Positions 16,243 to 24,742 of a stretch of DNA of 57,031 nt are shown piece after piece; the stretch's first letter is position 1; each line of letters starts with the position of its first letter. The notes beneath the pieces are model-generated. The model ran no database searches. It saw only the letters and a program-made list of their open reading frames with translations, and had not been told where the DNA came from. The translations under genes were made by a program, and so were the position numbers. Source of the DNA: an uncultured bacterium (lineage in GTDB: Bacteria > Bacillota > Clostridia > Lachnospirales > Lachnospiraceae); NCBI GenBank assembly GCA_947643595.1, contig CANRWP010000018.1, positions 1-57,031 of the forward strand. The letters run 5' to 3'.

Positions 16243-17130
16243 ATGAAAGATTACATGGTGAGAGGAACGGCGGCGAATGCCCAGCTGCGGGTATTTGCTG
16301 CGACAACGAGAGAGACAGTGGAGATAGCGCGTGGCGCCCACAATACAAGCCCGGTGATGACGGCGGCTCTGGGGCGGCTCCTGACGGCGGGGGCCATGAT
16401 GGGGAGTATGATGAAGGGGGAGGAGGATATCCTGACTCTGCAGATCCGAGGCGAAGGACCGGGGAAGGGGCTGACTGTGACGGCGGATTCCCTCGGGAAT
16501 GTCAAGGGGTATGCGCTGGTGCCGCAGGTGATCCTGCCGGCCAATGAGAGGGGCAAGCTGGACGTGGGCGGCGCGCTCATGGGAGAGGCGGGCGGCGTGC
16601 TCAGCGTGATCAAAGATCTGGGTATGAAAGAGCCCTATGCTGGGCAAACTGCTTTACAGACAGGGGAGATCGCGGAGGATCTGACCTATTATTTCGCGGC
16701 CTCGGAGCAGACGCCGTCCTCCGTTGGGTTGGGAGTACTGATGGAGAAGAACAATACCGTAAAGCAGGCGGGCGGCTTTATCGTCCAGCTGATGCCCTTT
16801 GCGGAGGATGCGGTGATCGAGAAGCTGGAACGGAATTTACAGCGCATCAAGTCGGTGACGACCATGCTGGAGGAGGGACTGACGCCGGAGGGGATTCTGG
16901 AGAGCGTGCTGGAGGGCATGGACATCGAGTGGACGGATACGCTGCCTGTGCAGTTTCACTGTGGCTGCAGCGTGGAGCGGGTGGAGAAAGCTCTTGTCAG
17001 CATCGGGAAAAAGGAACTGACGGATATGATCGAGGAGGGAAAGTCCATCGAGGTGAAGTGCCATTTCTGCAACCGGGCTTACGGGTTTGCGGTGAAGGAT
17101 CTGGAGAATTTATTGGAAAGGGCGAAGTAG
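16243..17130 (+). CDS. hslO: Redox-regulated chaperonin Hsp33
   Basis: Hsp33 is a cytoplasmic holdase activated when oxidants release its zinc and unfold its linker. The 295-residue product has the N-terminal core (MVRGTAANAQLRVFAATTRE, then HNTSPVMTAALGRLLTAGAM) and the C-terminal zinc centre: C240 and C242 in HCGCSVERV, C273 and C276 in KCHFCNRAYGF. Length is normal. I place the start at ATG 16243, where Hsp33 proteins usually begin; the best RBS (AGGAAAGG, 16221-16228) is rather distant, so an in-frame GTG at 16228 remains possible. nadE follows after three bases. Confidence 0.95.
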   Translation: MKDYMVRGTAANAQLRVFAATTRETVEIARGAHNTSPVMTAALGRLLTAGAMMGSMMKGEEDILTLQIRGEGPGKGLTVTADSLGNVKGYALVPQVILPANERGKLDVGGALMGEAGGVLSVIKDLGMKEPYAGQTALQTGEIAEDLTYYFAASEQTPSSVGLGVLMEKNNTVKQAGGFIVQLMPFAEDAVIEKLERNLQRIKSVTTMLEEGLTPEGILESVLEGMDIEWTDTLPVQFHCGCSVERVEKALVSIGKKELTDMIEEGKSIEVKCHFCNRAYGFAVKDLENLLERAK

Positions 17131-17133
17131 AGT

Positions 17134-19047
17134 ATGCGGCACGGTTTTATCAAAGTGGCGGCGATGACGCCGAAGATCAGGGTGGCAGACCCGGTGTACA
17201 ACGCGGAACAGATCTGCAGGAAGCTGCGGGAGGCCTATGAGCGGAGAGCGAAGATCATCGTCTTTCCGGAATTGTGTATCACGGGTTATACCTGTCAGGA
17301 TCTGTTTTTGCAGGAACTTCTGTTAAAGGAAGCGCTCGGCGCGCTGAAAAAGATCGCGGAGTGCACCAGAGGACAGGAGGCTCTTGTCTTTGTGGGGCTG
17401 CCGGTGGAGCGGAGACAGAAGCTGTACAATGTGGCGGCAGTGCTGCGGGACGGAAAGATACTGGGGATGATCCCCAAGACATATATTCCGAATTACGGAG
17501 AATTTTACGAGGCGAGACACTTTGCACCCGGGAACGGGACGACGGAGGAATTTGTGCTGGATCAGGAGAAGATTCCGTTCGGGTCAAAGCTGCTCTTTGC
17601 CTGCGGGGAGATGCCATCTCTTGTGGTGGGATGCGAGATCTGCGAGGATGTGTGGGCGGTGGAGACGCCGGGCACGTCCCACGCGCTTGCGGGAGCGACC
17701 GTGCTGGTCAATCTTTCCGCGTCCAACGAGACCGTGACGAAAGACGAGTACCGGAGAATGCTGATAAGATCCGGCAGCGCAAGACTGGTCTGCGGTTATG
17801 TCTACGCCAGCGCGGGGGAGGGGGAGTCCACCCAGGATCTTGTGTTCTCCGGCCACAGTATGATCGCGGAAAACGGCAGCATTCTGGCGGAGGCAGAACG
17901 ATTTGCCGGAGAGAGCGTATACGGGGAAATAGATGTTCACCGGATCGCGGGGGAGAGGCGGCGGATGAACACCTTCCGGACCGCGGAGGACGGTTACACT
18001 GTCGTGCCGTTTTCCTTTGGAATGGAGGAGACGAGACTGACAAGAAAATTCGGCAAAACGCCGTTTGTGCCGACCGAGGAGCTCACGAGGAATAAGCGAT
18101 GCGACGATATTTTAAAACTGCAGTCCTACGGGCTGAAAAAGCGGTACGAGCACACCGGGGCAAAGACGGCGGTGATCGGCGTGTCCGGCGGTCTGGATTC
18201 CACGTTGGCGCTGCTTGTGACGGCGAGATGTTTTGATCTGCTGGGGCGGGATCGAAGCGATATGATCGCCGTGACAATGCCGTGCTTCGGGACCACGGAC
18301 AGAACCTATAGGAATGCTTGTAAGCTGGCCCAGACTCTGGGGGCTGTGCTGAAGGAAGTGGATATCAGACTTTCCGTGACGAGACATTTCCAGGATATCG
18401 GACAGAGTATGGACAATCACGATGTGACCTACGAGAATGGGCAGGCCAGGGAGCGGACCCAGGTGCTGATGGATATCGCCAACCAGAATGGAGGTCTTGT
18501 GATCGGTACCGGCGATATGTCGGAGTTAGCTCTTGGATGGGCGACCTACAACGGGGACCATATGTCGATGTACGGCGTCAATGCGGGCGTGCCGAAGACA
18601 CTGGTGCGGCATCTGGTGCGGTACTATGCGGACACCTGCGGAGACAGGGAACTGCAGGCGGTGTTGATGGATGTGCTGGATACGCCGGTGTCGCCGGAGC
18701 TTCTGCCGCCGGTGGACGGCAGGATCGCCCAGAAGACCGAGGATCTGGTGGGCCCCTATGAGCTGCACGATTTCTTCCTGTACTATGTGCTGCGCCTGGG
18801 CTTTTCTCCGGCGAAGGTCTACCGGATCGCCAGAGAGACATTTGGCGGCGAGTATGCCTATGAGGAGATCCTGAAGTGGCTGAAAACATTTTATCGAAGG
18901 TTTTTCTCCCAGCAGTTCAAGCGCTCCTGTCTGCCGGACGGCCCGAAAGTGGGCAGCGTCGCCGTCTCCCCCAGAGGAGATCTGCGTATGCCCTCGGATG
19001 CCAGTGCGGCGGTCTGGATGAGAGAAGCGGAGCAGCTGAGACTATAG
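17134..19047 (+). CDS. nadE: Glutamine-dependent NAD+ synthetase
   Basis: The 637-residue enzyme makes NAD+ from deamido-NAD+, ATP and glutamine. The N-terminal third is a nitrilase-type glutaminase: Glu in IIVFPELCITGY, Lys in GMIPKTYIPNYGEFYE, and the nucleophile C170 in GCEICEDVW. The C-terminal synthetase domain has the ATP-pyrophosphatase P-loop VSGGLDST (350-357) and GTGDMSELALGWATYNGDHM for deamido-NAD binding. The two-domain length is normal for the glutamine-dependent class, so no separate amidotransferase is needed. It overlaps functionally with none of its neighbours but is probably co-transcribed with hslO. Confidence 0.96.
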   Translation: MRHGFIKVAAMTPKIRVADPVYNAEQICRKLREAYERRAKIIVFPELCITGYTCQDLFLQELLLKEALGALKKIAECTRGQEALVFVGLPVERRQKLYNVAAVLRDGKILGMIPKTYIPNYGEFYEARHFAPGNGTTEEFVLDQEKIPFGSKLLFACGEMPSLVVGCEICEDVWAVETPGTSHALAGATVLVNLSASNETVTKDEYRRMLIRSGSARLVCGYVYASAGEGESTQDLVFSGHSMIAENGSILAEAERFAGESVYGEIDVHRIAGERRRMNTFRTAEDGYTVVPFSFGMEETRLTRKFGKTPFVPTEELTRNKRCDDILKLQSYGLKKRYEHTGAKTAVIGVSGGLDSTLALLVTARCFDLLGRDRSDMIAVTMPCFGTTDRTYRNACKLAQTLGAVLKEVDIRLSVTRHFQDIGQSMDNHDVTYENGQARERTQVLMDIANQNGGLVIGTGDMSELALGWATYNGDHMSMYGVNAGVPKTLVRHLVRYYADTCGDRELQAVLMDVLDTPVSPELLPPVDGRIAQKTEDLVGPYELHDFFLYYVLRLGFSPAKVYRIARETFGGEYAYEEILKWLKTFYRRFFSQQFKRSCLPDGPKVGSVAVSPRGDLRMPSDASAAVWMREAEQLRL

Positions 19048-19057
19048 AGAGTATTGC

Positions 19058-19095
19058 AGCGCCATGGAAAGAGGATTCCCGTCTTTTCATGGCGC
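19058..19095. terminator. Hairpin between convergent genes, probable terminator
   Basis: gcgccatggaaag (19059-19071) pairs with cttttcatggcgc (19083-19095) with one wobble. There is no long T run, but the position between the nadE stop (19047) and the stop of the minus-strand gene (19103) fits a shared transcription end. Confidence 0.55.
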
Positions 19096-19102
19096 ATAGT
19101 GG

Positions 19103-19585
19103 TTACGGAGCCTGGATTTTGGCGAGCGTATCCCCGATGACTTCCAGCAGAAGTTCGGATGTGTAGGTGGCCTCCTCGGCGTAAGAGATATTTTCCAGAG
19201 ACTGATTTTCACAGATCTGCTCGGAAAGCATGTTGAAGGAAGGCTCCAGCAGAGGGTACAGCGTGGAGATCTTGTCGCTTAAGGGCAGAAGCGTCAGGGA
19301 GACGATCTGCGTCTCATCCACGGTGAGGTTGATTTCCACTGTCTCATTTTCCAGGTAGAGGGCGCTCCGGTAGGTGCCCGGCTGGTAGATGGGTGTCTGT
19401 GCCCCGTCGGGCGCTTCCGTTCCCGTCTCTGTCTCGGGCGTCTGCGGCGCATCTTCCGGGGTTTCCTTATCCGAGCGGAACATGATAAAGAGCAGTATGA
19501 TAAAGAGGATACCCAGAATGGCGAAGATTCCCGTATAGATTAATTCTTTCAGGTGCAGTACGACAATTTTTGTTTTGGAACTCAT
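19103..19585 (-). CDS. Membrane-anchored degenerate FMN-binding-like protein
   Basis: A 160-residue protein with one N-terminal membrane helix (IYTGIFAILGILFIILLFIM) and an extracytoplasmic acidic Thr/Pro linker. The C-terminal ~90 residues follow the layout of FMN_bind domains: PGTYRSALYL, a strand with INLTVDETQIVSLTL, and a terminal EEATYTSELLLEVIGDTL that matches the usual SGATxTSxxxxxAVxxAL, where the Thr carries covalent FMN in some family members. The usual SGAT is replaced by EEAT, so covalent flavin attachment is uncertain. It is convergent with nadE and divergent from the large membrane protein at 19703. Confidence 0.65.
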   Translation of the reverse strand: MSSKTKIVVLHLKELIYTGIFAILGILFIILLFIMFRSDKETPEDAPQTPETETGTEAPDGAQTPIYQPGTYRSALYLENETVEINLTVDETQIVSLTLLPLSDKISTLYPLLEPSFNMLSEQICENQSLENISYAEEATYTSELLLEVIGDTLAKIQAP

Positions 19586-19702
19586 AGGCTCTCCCAGGGT
19601 TAAAACCGATACTTTGTATAATCATATTAGCGAAGGGACGGATTTATGACAGGCAGGTGCGGCAAGCGGGGGAAAATGGGTAAAAAATGGAGGAGAATAC
19701 AA

Positions 19703-22612
19703 ATGAAGAAAATTCTTTCCATACTTTCTGTTCCGGGCAGTGTGGCAGAGGTGGGGATCGCACTGTGTTACAGCTTATTTTCCATGCTCTTTCTGATGTT
19801 TGGCTATGAGGATTATCTGATAAACCGCAGATGGATTGTTCCAGCCGGATGTTTTTGCGCGATCGTGGTATTTCATTTTCTCATCGGTATGACGCTTGGG
19901 CATGTGAGCAGATATTTTGAAGGACATCCTGTTCTTTTTGGGGAAATGGGATGTTTTTTTGGAATAATCTATATATTGGGGGAAGAGTCATCATGGATAT
20001 CGCGGCTCTGGGCGACAGAACAGGCAGATATTTACGAGGTCTTACTGATCCTTTTGATCCTGTTTTATCTGTGGATATGTCCCTTTTTTCTTATGAAGAA
20101 ATACGGGAAGACCGGAGCGCTGCATTATCTGTTTTTGCTGGGCTTCAGCTTTTTTGTGGCGATAATGAATAAAATGATGTCTGCGGACAGTGAATATGCG
20201 CTGATGGCCTGGGAGGTCCCCCTCTGGCTGACCTGTGCGTTTCTGTCCGGTCTTTTATGGCATCTGCTCTCCGCGGTATGGAGAAAAAGGGCGAAAGAGT
20301 CCGGGAAAAGACGAATCTGTCTCCGAAGAGTGTGTACGACGGTTCTAAGCGGGGGCATTGTGTTTTTTCTCCTTGTAGTTGTTTCCGGAGAAACGGGAGA
20401 GCAAATGCTGTCGCCTTCCCCGCGCCGGGACGAGGAAGGATATTATCTTTTGTGCTCAAGGGAGGGGTTCGAGTGGTTTCTTGATCGGATAAACACTAAG
20501 AGTGAGGAGCCGGATATCAACGTCAGGATGACGGCGGATATTGTGCTCAATGATACTTCCGGCTGGGAGCAATGGGAGGAGCAGCCGCCGGAGAATGCGT
20601 ATAAATGCATGAAAGCTTACAGGGGGCATTTTGACGGGGACGGGCATACGCTGGAGGGTTATTATTCGGCGTGGGAACTGCCCATCTTCGCGACCCTGGA
20701 AGAGCAGGCGGCGGTGACGGATCTGAAGATCAGGAAGGCGCTGTTTCGGAGCACCTATGAGAAGAACCGTTATGAGGACGACGACGGGAAAGTCAATGTG
20801 GTTCCGGCTTCCGCGCTCTGTTACAGAAATGAAGGGAGGATAGAGGGGTGCGATGTGGAGGCGATAGTGTTGGGAGACTGGGGAGCCGGGGGAATCGCGT
20901 GCATCAATGAAGGCCTTATGAAAGACTGCCGTTTTACGGGGACGGTGGAGAGCGGGAGGTGGTCTGAGGAGGGGGACAAAGAGGAGAGATGGGCAGTGGT
21001 GAATATGAATACAGGCGGTATCTGCCGATCGAACAGCGGTCTTGTTCAGAACTGTCGGAATGAGGGGACGATTCTGTCAGGAACGATCACGGATACGCAT
21101 CATATGCATTATAACTGCGGAGGTATCGTCGGATCGATCCGGGAAGGCGGCAGTGTGGAGAACTGTGAGAATCTGGGACATGTGGAGAGCCCCCAGATCT
21201 GCGGCGGGATCGCCGGTATAAGCAGGGGAGAGATACGGGGGTGCTCCAACGCGGAGGAGATCCATGTAAAGCAGGAGATGCTGGGGTATACGACGTCTGT
21301 CATCAGCGCGGGGATCTGCGCTTCCAACGGGGGACTGGTGGACTCCTGTTTTAGTACGGGGGAGGTGTCCGTCGATCAGATCTCGCTGAGCACCCGCGCG
21401 CCGGTGTACGGTATTGCCTGTAATCTGGACAATACCGAGAGGGGGCAGACGAAAAACTGCTATTATCTTCCGGAGAAGGCGGTGCAGGATTACCGCCAGA
21501 ATGGGGTGTACAAGCTGTCGGCGGCACAGATGGCGGAAGTTGAGATGTACATAGAGGCGGGGCAGGCGGCAAGGAAGGGAGCAGACCTCATATCTGACAC
21601 ATATGTCATTTCAGATGTAGATTCCCTGGAGCTGTTTTCGGTATTTCCGGATTTTCCGGGGACAGACCGGGACGACTATATCCATCTGCGCCTGGGGCCG
21701 GAGCAGGATACGGTGTATCAGGTACAAAGCGGAGATACCCTGTGGGGGATCGCCGAGAAGTTTTATGAGGACGGGATGTATCATTCGGTGCTGATGAAAG
21801 AGGGAAAACCGGTCGGGGAGACGATCTATCCGGGGGAGGAGATCGTGGCGCCCCGTCTGGACCGCTATCTGCTGTGCGGCAGCGAGGAGGAGGGGTTTGG
21901 GATGGCGTTCTGTGAGAACGCTTCCGGAAACATGTGTCCCACCCGGTATTTTATGGCAAAGCCGGTGGACTGGTATTACGGGGATATGGAATTTGCCGCG
22001 GGAAAAGGACTGGAGGTGCTGTGGCCGAAGGAGGAAGAGCAGGGGTACGGTGCGGCTGCCGGGGATATCCGGATCCTGTATTATCTGGACGGCAATGAGG
22101 AGGGGGATTTTTTCGCCGGCGACTGGGAGGAGACCAAGGAGAAGATCAGAGAGAGCGCCAAAGTCTGCTGCGGCGAGGGGATCGAAAGCTTACGTTTCTA
22201 TCGGTATGGGCTGGACGGAGGTGAATTCCTCTATGGGTATTCTTTCCGGCTGTATCCCGACCGGTGTCCTTTTGAGAGTACGCTTCGCAGCGAGGCGGAC
22301 GGACAGACTTCCGCCAGGATGCAGGAAGCGTTGAACTGCGCGGTGTTTTACCGGCTGCGGAAAGGGTTTGTGGCGGAGTTTATCGGTATTGAGCCTGTGT
22401 CCGGAGATATGCATGTGCTGGAGCGGACGAGGTATTTTGCCGCCAGAGTCGCGGACGGTCCTGCACTCCCGGATACAAAATATACTGAGAAGGATTTTTA
22501 CGGCTGGGAGGACTGGGCTTTTGGAAGGCTGCACAATCCTTTTGCGGCGGCGCTGGAGTACAGTCCTGATGCGGAATGCGATCCTTTTATGCTGGTCAGG
22601 GGAACGCAGTAG
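19703..22612 (+). CDS. Large polytopic membrane protein with GLUG-like repeats and LysM domain
   Basis: The 969-residue protein begins with seven hydrophobic segments (about residues 12-230). A long extracytoplasmic part follows: a region reading RMTADIVLNDTSGWEQW and GHFDGDGHTLEGYY, then four or five GLUG-like units around residues 390-570 (GGIACINEGLMKDC, GGICRSNSGLVQNC, GGIVGSIREGGSVENC, AGICASNGGLVDSC). A LysM peptidoglycan-binding domain is at about 671-718 (YQVQSGDTLWGIAEKFYED). The last 250 residues are not recognised. Start ATG 19703 is chosen for the RBS GGAGGAG at 19689-19695. Such repeats are common in surface proteins, but fusion to a seven-helix membrane module is unusual. A cell-wall-contacting sensor or scaffold is a guess. 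Confidence 0.72.
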   Translation: MKKILSILSVPGSVAEVGIALCYSLFSMLFLMFGYEDYLINRRWIVPAGCFCAIVVFHFLIGMTLGHVSRYFEGHPVLFGEMGCFFGIIYILGEESSWISRLWATEQADIYEVLLILLILFYLWICPFFLMKKYGKTGALHYLFLLGFSFFVAIMNKMMSADSEYALMAWEVPLWLTCAFLSGLLWHLLSAVWRKRAKESGKRRICLRRVCTTVLSGGIVFFLLVVVSGETGEQMLSPSPRRDEEGYYLLCSREGFEWFLDRINTKSEEPDINVRMTADIVLNDTSGWEQWEEQPPENAYKCMKAYRGHFDGDGHTLEGYYSAWELPIFATLEEQAAVTDLKIRKALFRSTYEKNRYEDDDGKVNVVPASALCYRNEGRIEGCDVEAIVLGDWGAGGIACINEGLMKDCRFTGTVESGRWSEEGDKEERWAVVNMNTGGICRSNSGLVQNCRNEGTILSGTITDTHHMHYNCGGIVGSIREGGSVENCENLGHVESPQICGGIAGISRGEIRGCSNAEEIHVKQEMLGYTTSVISAGICASNGGLVDSCFSTGEVSVDQISLSTRAPVYGIACNLDNTERGQTKNCYYLPEKAVQDYRQNGVYKLSAAQMAEVEMYIEAGQAARKGADLISDTYVISDVDSLELFSVFPDFPGTDRDDYIHLRLGPEQDTVYQVQSGDTLWGIAEKFYEDGMYHSVLMKEGKPVGETIYPGEEIVAPRLDRYLLCGSEEEGFGMAFCENASGNMCPTRYFMAKPVDWYYGDMEFAAGKGLEVLWPKEEEQGYGAAAGDIRILYYLDGNEEGDFFAGDWEETKEKIRESAKVCCGEGIESLRFYRYGLDGGEFLYGYSFRLYPDRCPFESTLRSEADGQTSARMQEALNCAVFYRLRKGFVAEFIGIEPVSGDMHVLERTRYFAARVADGPALPDTKYTEKDFYGWEDWAFGRLHNPFAAALEYSPDAECDPFMLVRGTQ

Positions 22613-22659
22613 AGCTGGCTTTTCTGGCTTTTCCGCCGCCAAACTTCCGATCCCGGGGA

Positions 22660-22688
22660 TTGACAAATATTCACAGGTCGGGTATTAT
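22660..22688 (+). promoter_or_regulatory. Promoter of glnA
   Basis: TTGACA (22660-22665), a 17-base spacer and TATTAT (22683-22688) form a near-consensus sigma-A promoter. Transcription should begin near 22695, only a few bases before the terminator hairpin in the glnA leader. Confidence 0.8.
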
Positions 22689-22701
22689 TTTGAGAGACAA
22701 A

Positions 22702-22737
22702 GGCGTTCTTATACTGAGGGGTAAGAGCGCCCTTTTT
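22702..22737 (+). promoter_or_regulatory. Transcription attenuator in the glnA leader
   Basis: ggcgttcttat (22702-22712) pairs with gtaagagcgcc (22721-22731), 11 bp with two G-U pairs, followed by cTTTTT (22733-22737). It has the form of an intrinsic terminator but lies between the glnA promoter and its start codon at 22758, so full-length glnA message requires read-through. The loop begins ACUGAG, which has A at position 1 and G at position 4 like hexaloops bound by ANTAR proteins, but no second hairpin is visible. Confidence 0.65.
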
Positions 22738-22757
22738 AGATAGAAGAGAGGTAAGCT

Positions 22758-24089
22758 ATGAATAATTTGACGAAGCAGGATATCATGAATCTTGTGGTGG
22801 AGGAGGATGTGGAGTTTATCCGGCTGCAGTTTACGGATATATTCGGCAATCTGAAAAATGTGGCGGTGACGTCGAGCCAGCTGGAGCGGGCGTTAAACAA
22901 TGAGTGCATGTTTGACGGTTCCTCCATCGAGGGCTTTACCGGCAGGGTGGAGTCGGATATGTATCTGTATCCCGATCTCGACACGATGACGATCTTTCCC
23001 TGGAGGCCCCAGCAGGGCAGAGTGGCGAGGATGATCTGCGATATCTACCGGCCCAACGGAATGCCCTTCGAAGGGGATCCGCGCTATATTCTGAAAAAGG
23101 CGATAAAGGAAGCGGCTGATATGGGGTACACCTTCGACGTGGGGCCGGAGTGCGAGTTTTTCCTGTTTGATATGGACGAGAACGGCGCGCCCACGACGAA
23201 CACGAGGGAACAGGCAGGCTACTTCGACATGGGAACGGTGGACTTTGGCGAGAATGCCAGAAGGGATATGATCCTGACCCTGGAGGAGATGGGCTTCACC
23301 GTGGAGTCCTCCCATCACGGCAAGGCTCCCGCCCAACATGAGATCGACTTCCGGTACGGGGAAGCGCTTCGGGCGGCGGACAATATCATGACCTTCAAGC
23401 TGACGGTAAAGACCATCGCCAAACGGCATGGCCTCCACGCCACGTTTATGCCGAAGCCGAAATTCGGCGTGCCGGGATCCGGAATGCACATCAATATGTC
23501 CCTGAACCGGAACGGAGAAAATATTTTTGGCGACGCCTCCGACAAAAACGGCCTGAGCAGGGAGGCGTACTATTTTATCGGCGGCATCATGAAGCATCTG
23601 AAGGGGATGACGGCGATCACCAATCCTCTGGTCAATTCCTATAAGCGGCTGGTTCCGGGGTACGACGCGCCGGTGCATATCGCCTGGAGCATGGGAAACA
23701 GAAGCCCGCTGATCCGCGTGCCGGCCACGGACGTCAGACATGCCCGAATCGAGCTGCGCAATCCGGATCCCTGCACCAATCCGTATCTGGCGCTGTCGGT
23801 ATGTCTGCGCGCCGGTCTGGAGGGGATCAGAAATCATATCATGCCGCCGGAGAGTGTAGATAAAAATATACAGGAGATGAACAGGGAGGATGTCCGGCGG
23901 GAAGGCATCGAGTCCATCCCCGCAACATTGCTGGATGCATTGCATGAACTGGAGAAGGATGCTCTGGTGACGGAAACGCTGGGAGAACATGTGACGAATA
24001 ATTATGTGAGAGCCAAAAGACAGGAGTGGCAGGAGTACATCTCCAGCGTCTCCGAGTGGGAGATCAGACGATATCTGCTGAACTGTTAG
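22758..24089 (+). CDS. glnA: Glutamine synthetase, type I
   Basis: Glutamine synthetase (443 residues) condenses ammonia with glutamate using ATP and forms dodecamers. Family signatures are all present: FVRLQFTDIFG-like FIRLQFTDIFGNLKNVAV, CMFDGSSIEGF, GPECEFFLFD, KPKFGVPGSGMHINMSL, the NPLVNSYKRLVPGYDAP substrate loop and RIELRNPDPCTNPYLALSV. Length and the N-terminal MNNLTKQDI fit the GSI-alpha class of Gram-positives, regulated by feedback or protein binding rather than adenylylation. It has its own promoter and leader attenuator, and an ANTAR-domain protein gene follows after 80 bases. Confidence 0.97.
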   Translation: MNNLTKQDIMNLVVEEDVEFIRLQFTDIFGNLKNVAVTSSQLERALNNECMFDGSSIEGFTGRVESDMYLYPDLDTMTIFPWRPQQGRVARMICDIYRPNGMPFEGDPRYILKKAIKEAADMGYTFDVGPECEFFLFDMDENGAPTTNTREQAGYFDMGTVDFGENARRDMILTLEEMGFTVESSHHGKAPAQHEIDFRYGEALRAADNIMTFKLTVKTIAKRHGLHATFMPKPKFGVPGSGMHINMSLNRNGENIFGDASDKNGLSREAYYFIGGIMKHLKGMTAITNPLVNSYKRLVPGYDAPVHIAWSMGNRSPLIRVPATDVRHARIELRNPDPCTNPYLALSVCLRAGLEGIRNHIMPPESVDKNIQEMNREDVRREGIESIPATLLDALHELEKDALVTETLGEHVTNNYVRAKRQEWQEYISSVSEWEIRRYLLNC

Positions 24090-24169
24090 GGATATGGTAT
24101 TACTACTTCTGCAATAAAAAGAGACCGACGCAGGCAAAAGCCTTCGGATGGCCCGGAAAGGAGGTGCGC

Positions 24170-24742
24170 ATGACCGGTATTGTAGTAGTTTTCCCCCGCA
24201 TGGAAGATGCCAGAGGGATCAGGAATCTCCTTGTCAGAAGCGGTTTTTCGGTACATGCGGTATGCACCACCGGAGGCCAGGCGATCAGTTCACTGGAAGA
24301 TTTAAATGACGGTATTGTCATAAGCGGGTATAAACTGGCGGACATGATGTATCTGGAGCTGAAAGAGTGTCTGCCGAAGGGATTTGCGATGCTGTTACTG
24401 GCCACGAGACAGCACCTGGCGGAATGCGAGACGGGGGATATCACCTGTCTGCCGATGCCCCTGAAGGTATATGAGCTGGTGGACACGGTGCGCATGTTGG
24501 AGCGCCAGTGTGATAGAGATCGGAAAAGACGCAGGGAGGAGCCGAGGGAGAGGAGCTCGGAGGAGAAGGAACTGATCGCGCGGGCGAAGGCGCTTTTGAT
24601 GGAAAAAAGGTCTATGACCGAGATACAGGCTCATAAATATCTGCAGAAATGCAGTATGGACAGCGGAAGGAGTATCGTGGAGTCGGCGCAGATGATACTC
24701 ATGCTGCAGAAAGATGATCGGAAAGGAGTAAAAGAGGAATGA
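24170..24742 (+). CDS. ANTAR-domain antiterminator with non-phosphorylatable pseudo-receiver
   Basis: The last ~55 residues match the ANTAR RNA-binding domain consensus: LIARAKALLMEKRSMTEIQA followed by HKYLQKCSMDSGRSIVESAQ and MIL. ANTAR proteins prevent termination by binding paired RNA hairpins. The first ~110 residues have receiver-like size and pattern, but the acidic pair is absent (VVVFPRMEDAR) and the phosphoacceptor position reads IVISGYKLADM, with Gly where Asp is expected. It should therefore not be phosphorylated. The start ATG 24170 follows AAAGGAGGTG. It lies directly after glnA, whose leader carries a terminator, and overlaps dapF by four bases. I infer control of glnA in response to nitrogen status, perhaps through protein or ligand binding. 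Confidence 0.85.
   Translation: MTGIVVVFPRMEDARGIRNLLVRSGFSVHAVCTTGGQAISSLEDLNDGIVISGYKLADMMYLELKECLPKGFAMLLLATRQHLAECETGDITCLPMPLKVYELVDTVRMLERQCDRDRKRRREEPRERSSEEKELIARAKALLMEKRSMTEIQAHKYLQKCSMDSGRSIVESAQMILMLQKDDRKGVKEE

Noticed and set aside
22713..22718. ACUGAG loop as a complete ANTAR target
   Set aside because: Known targets need two hairpins and the antiterminator must compete with the terminator. Only one hairpin is visible and the loop is in the terminator itself, so I report it as a lead, not as a site.
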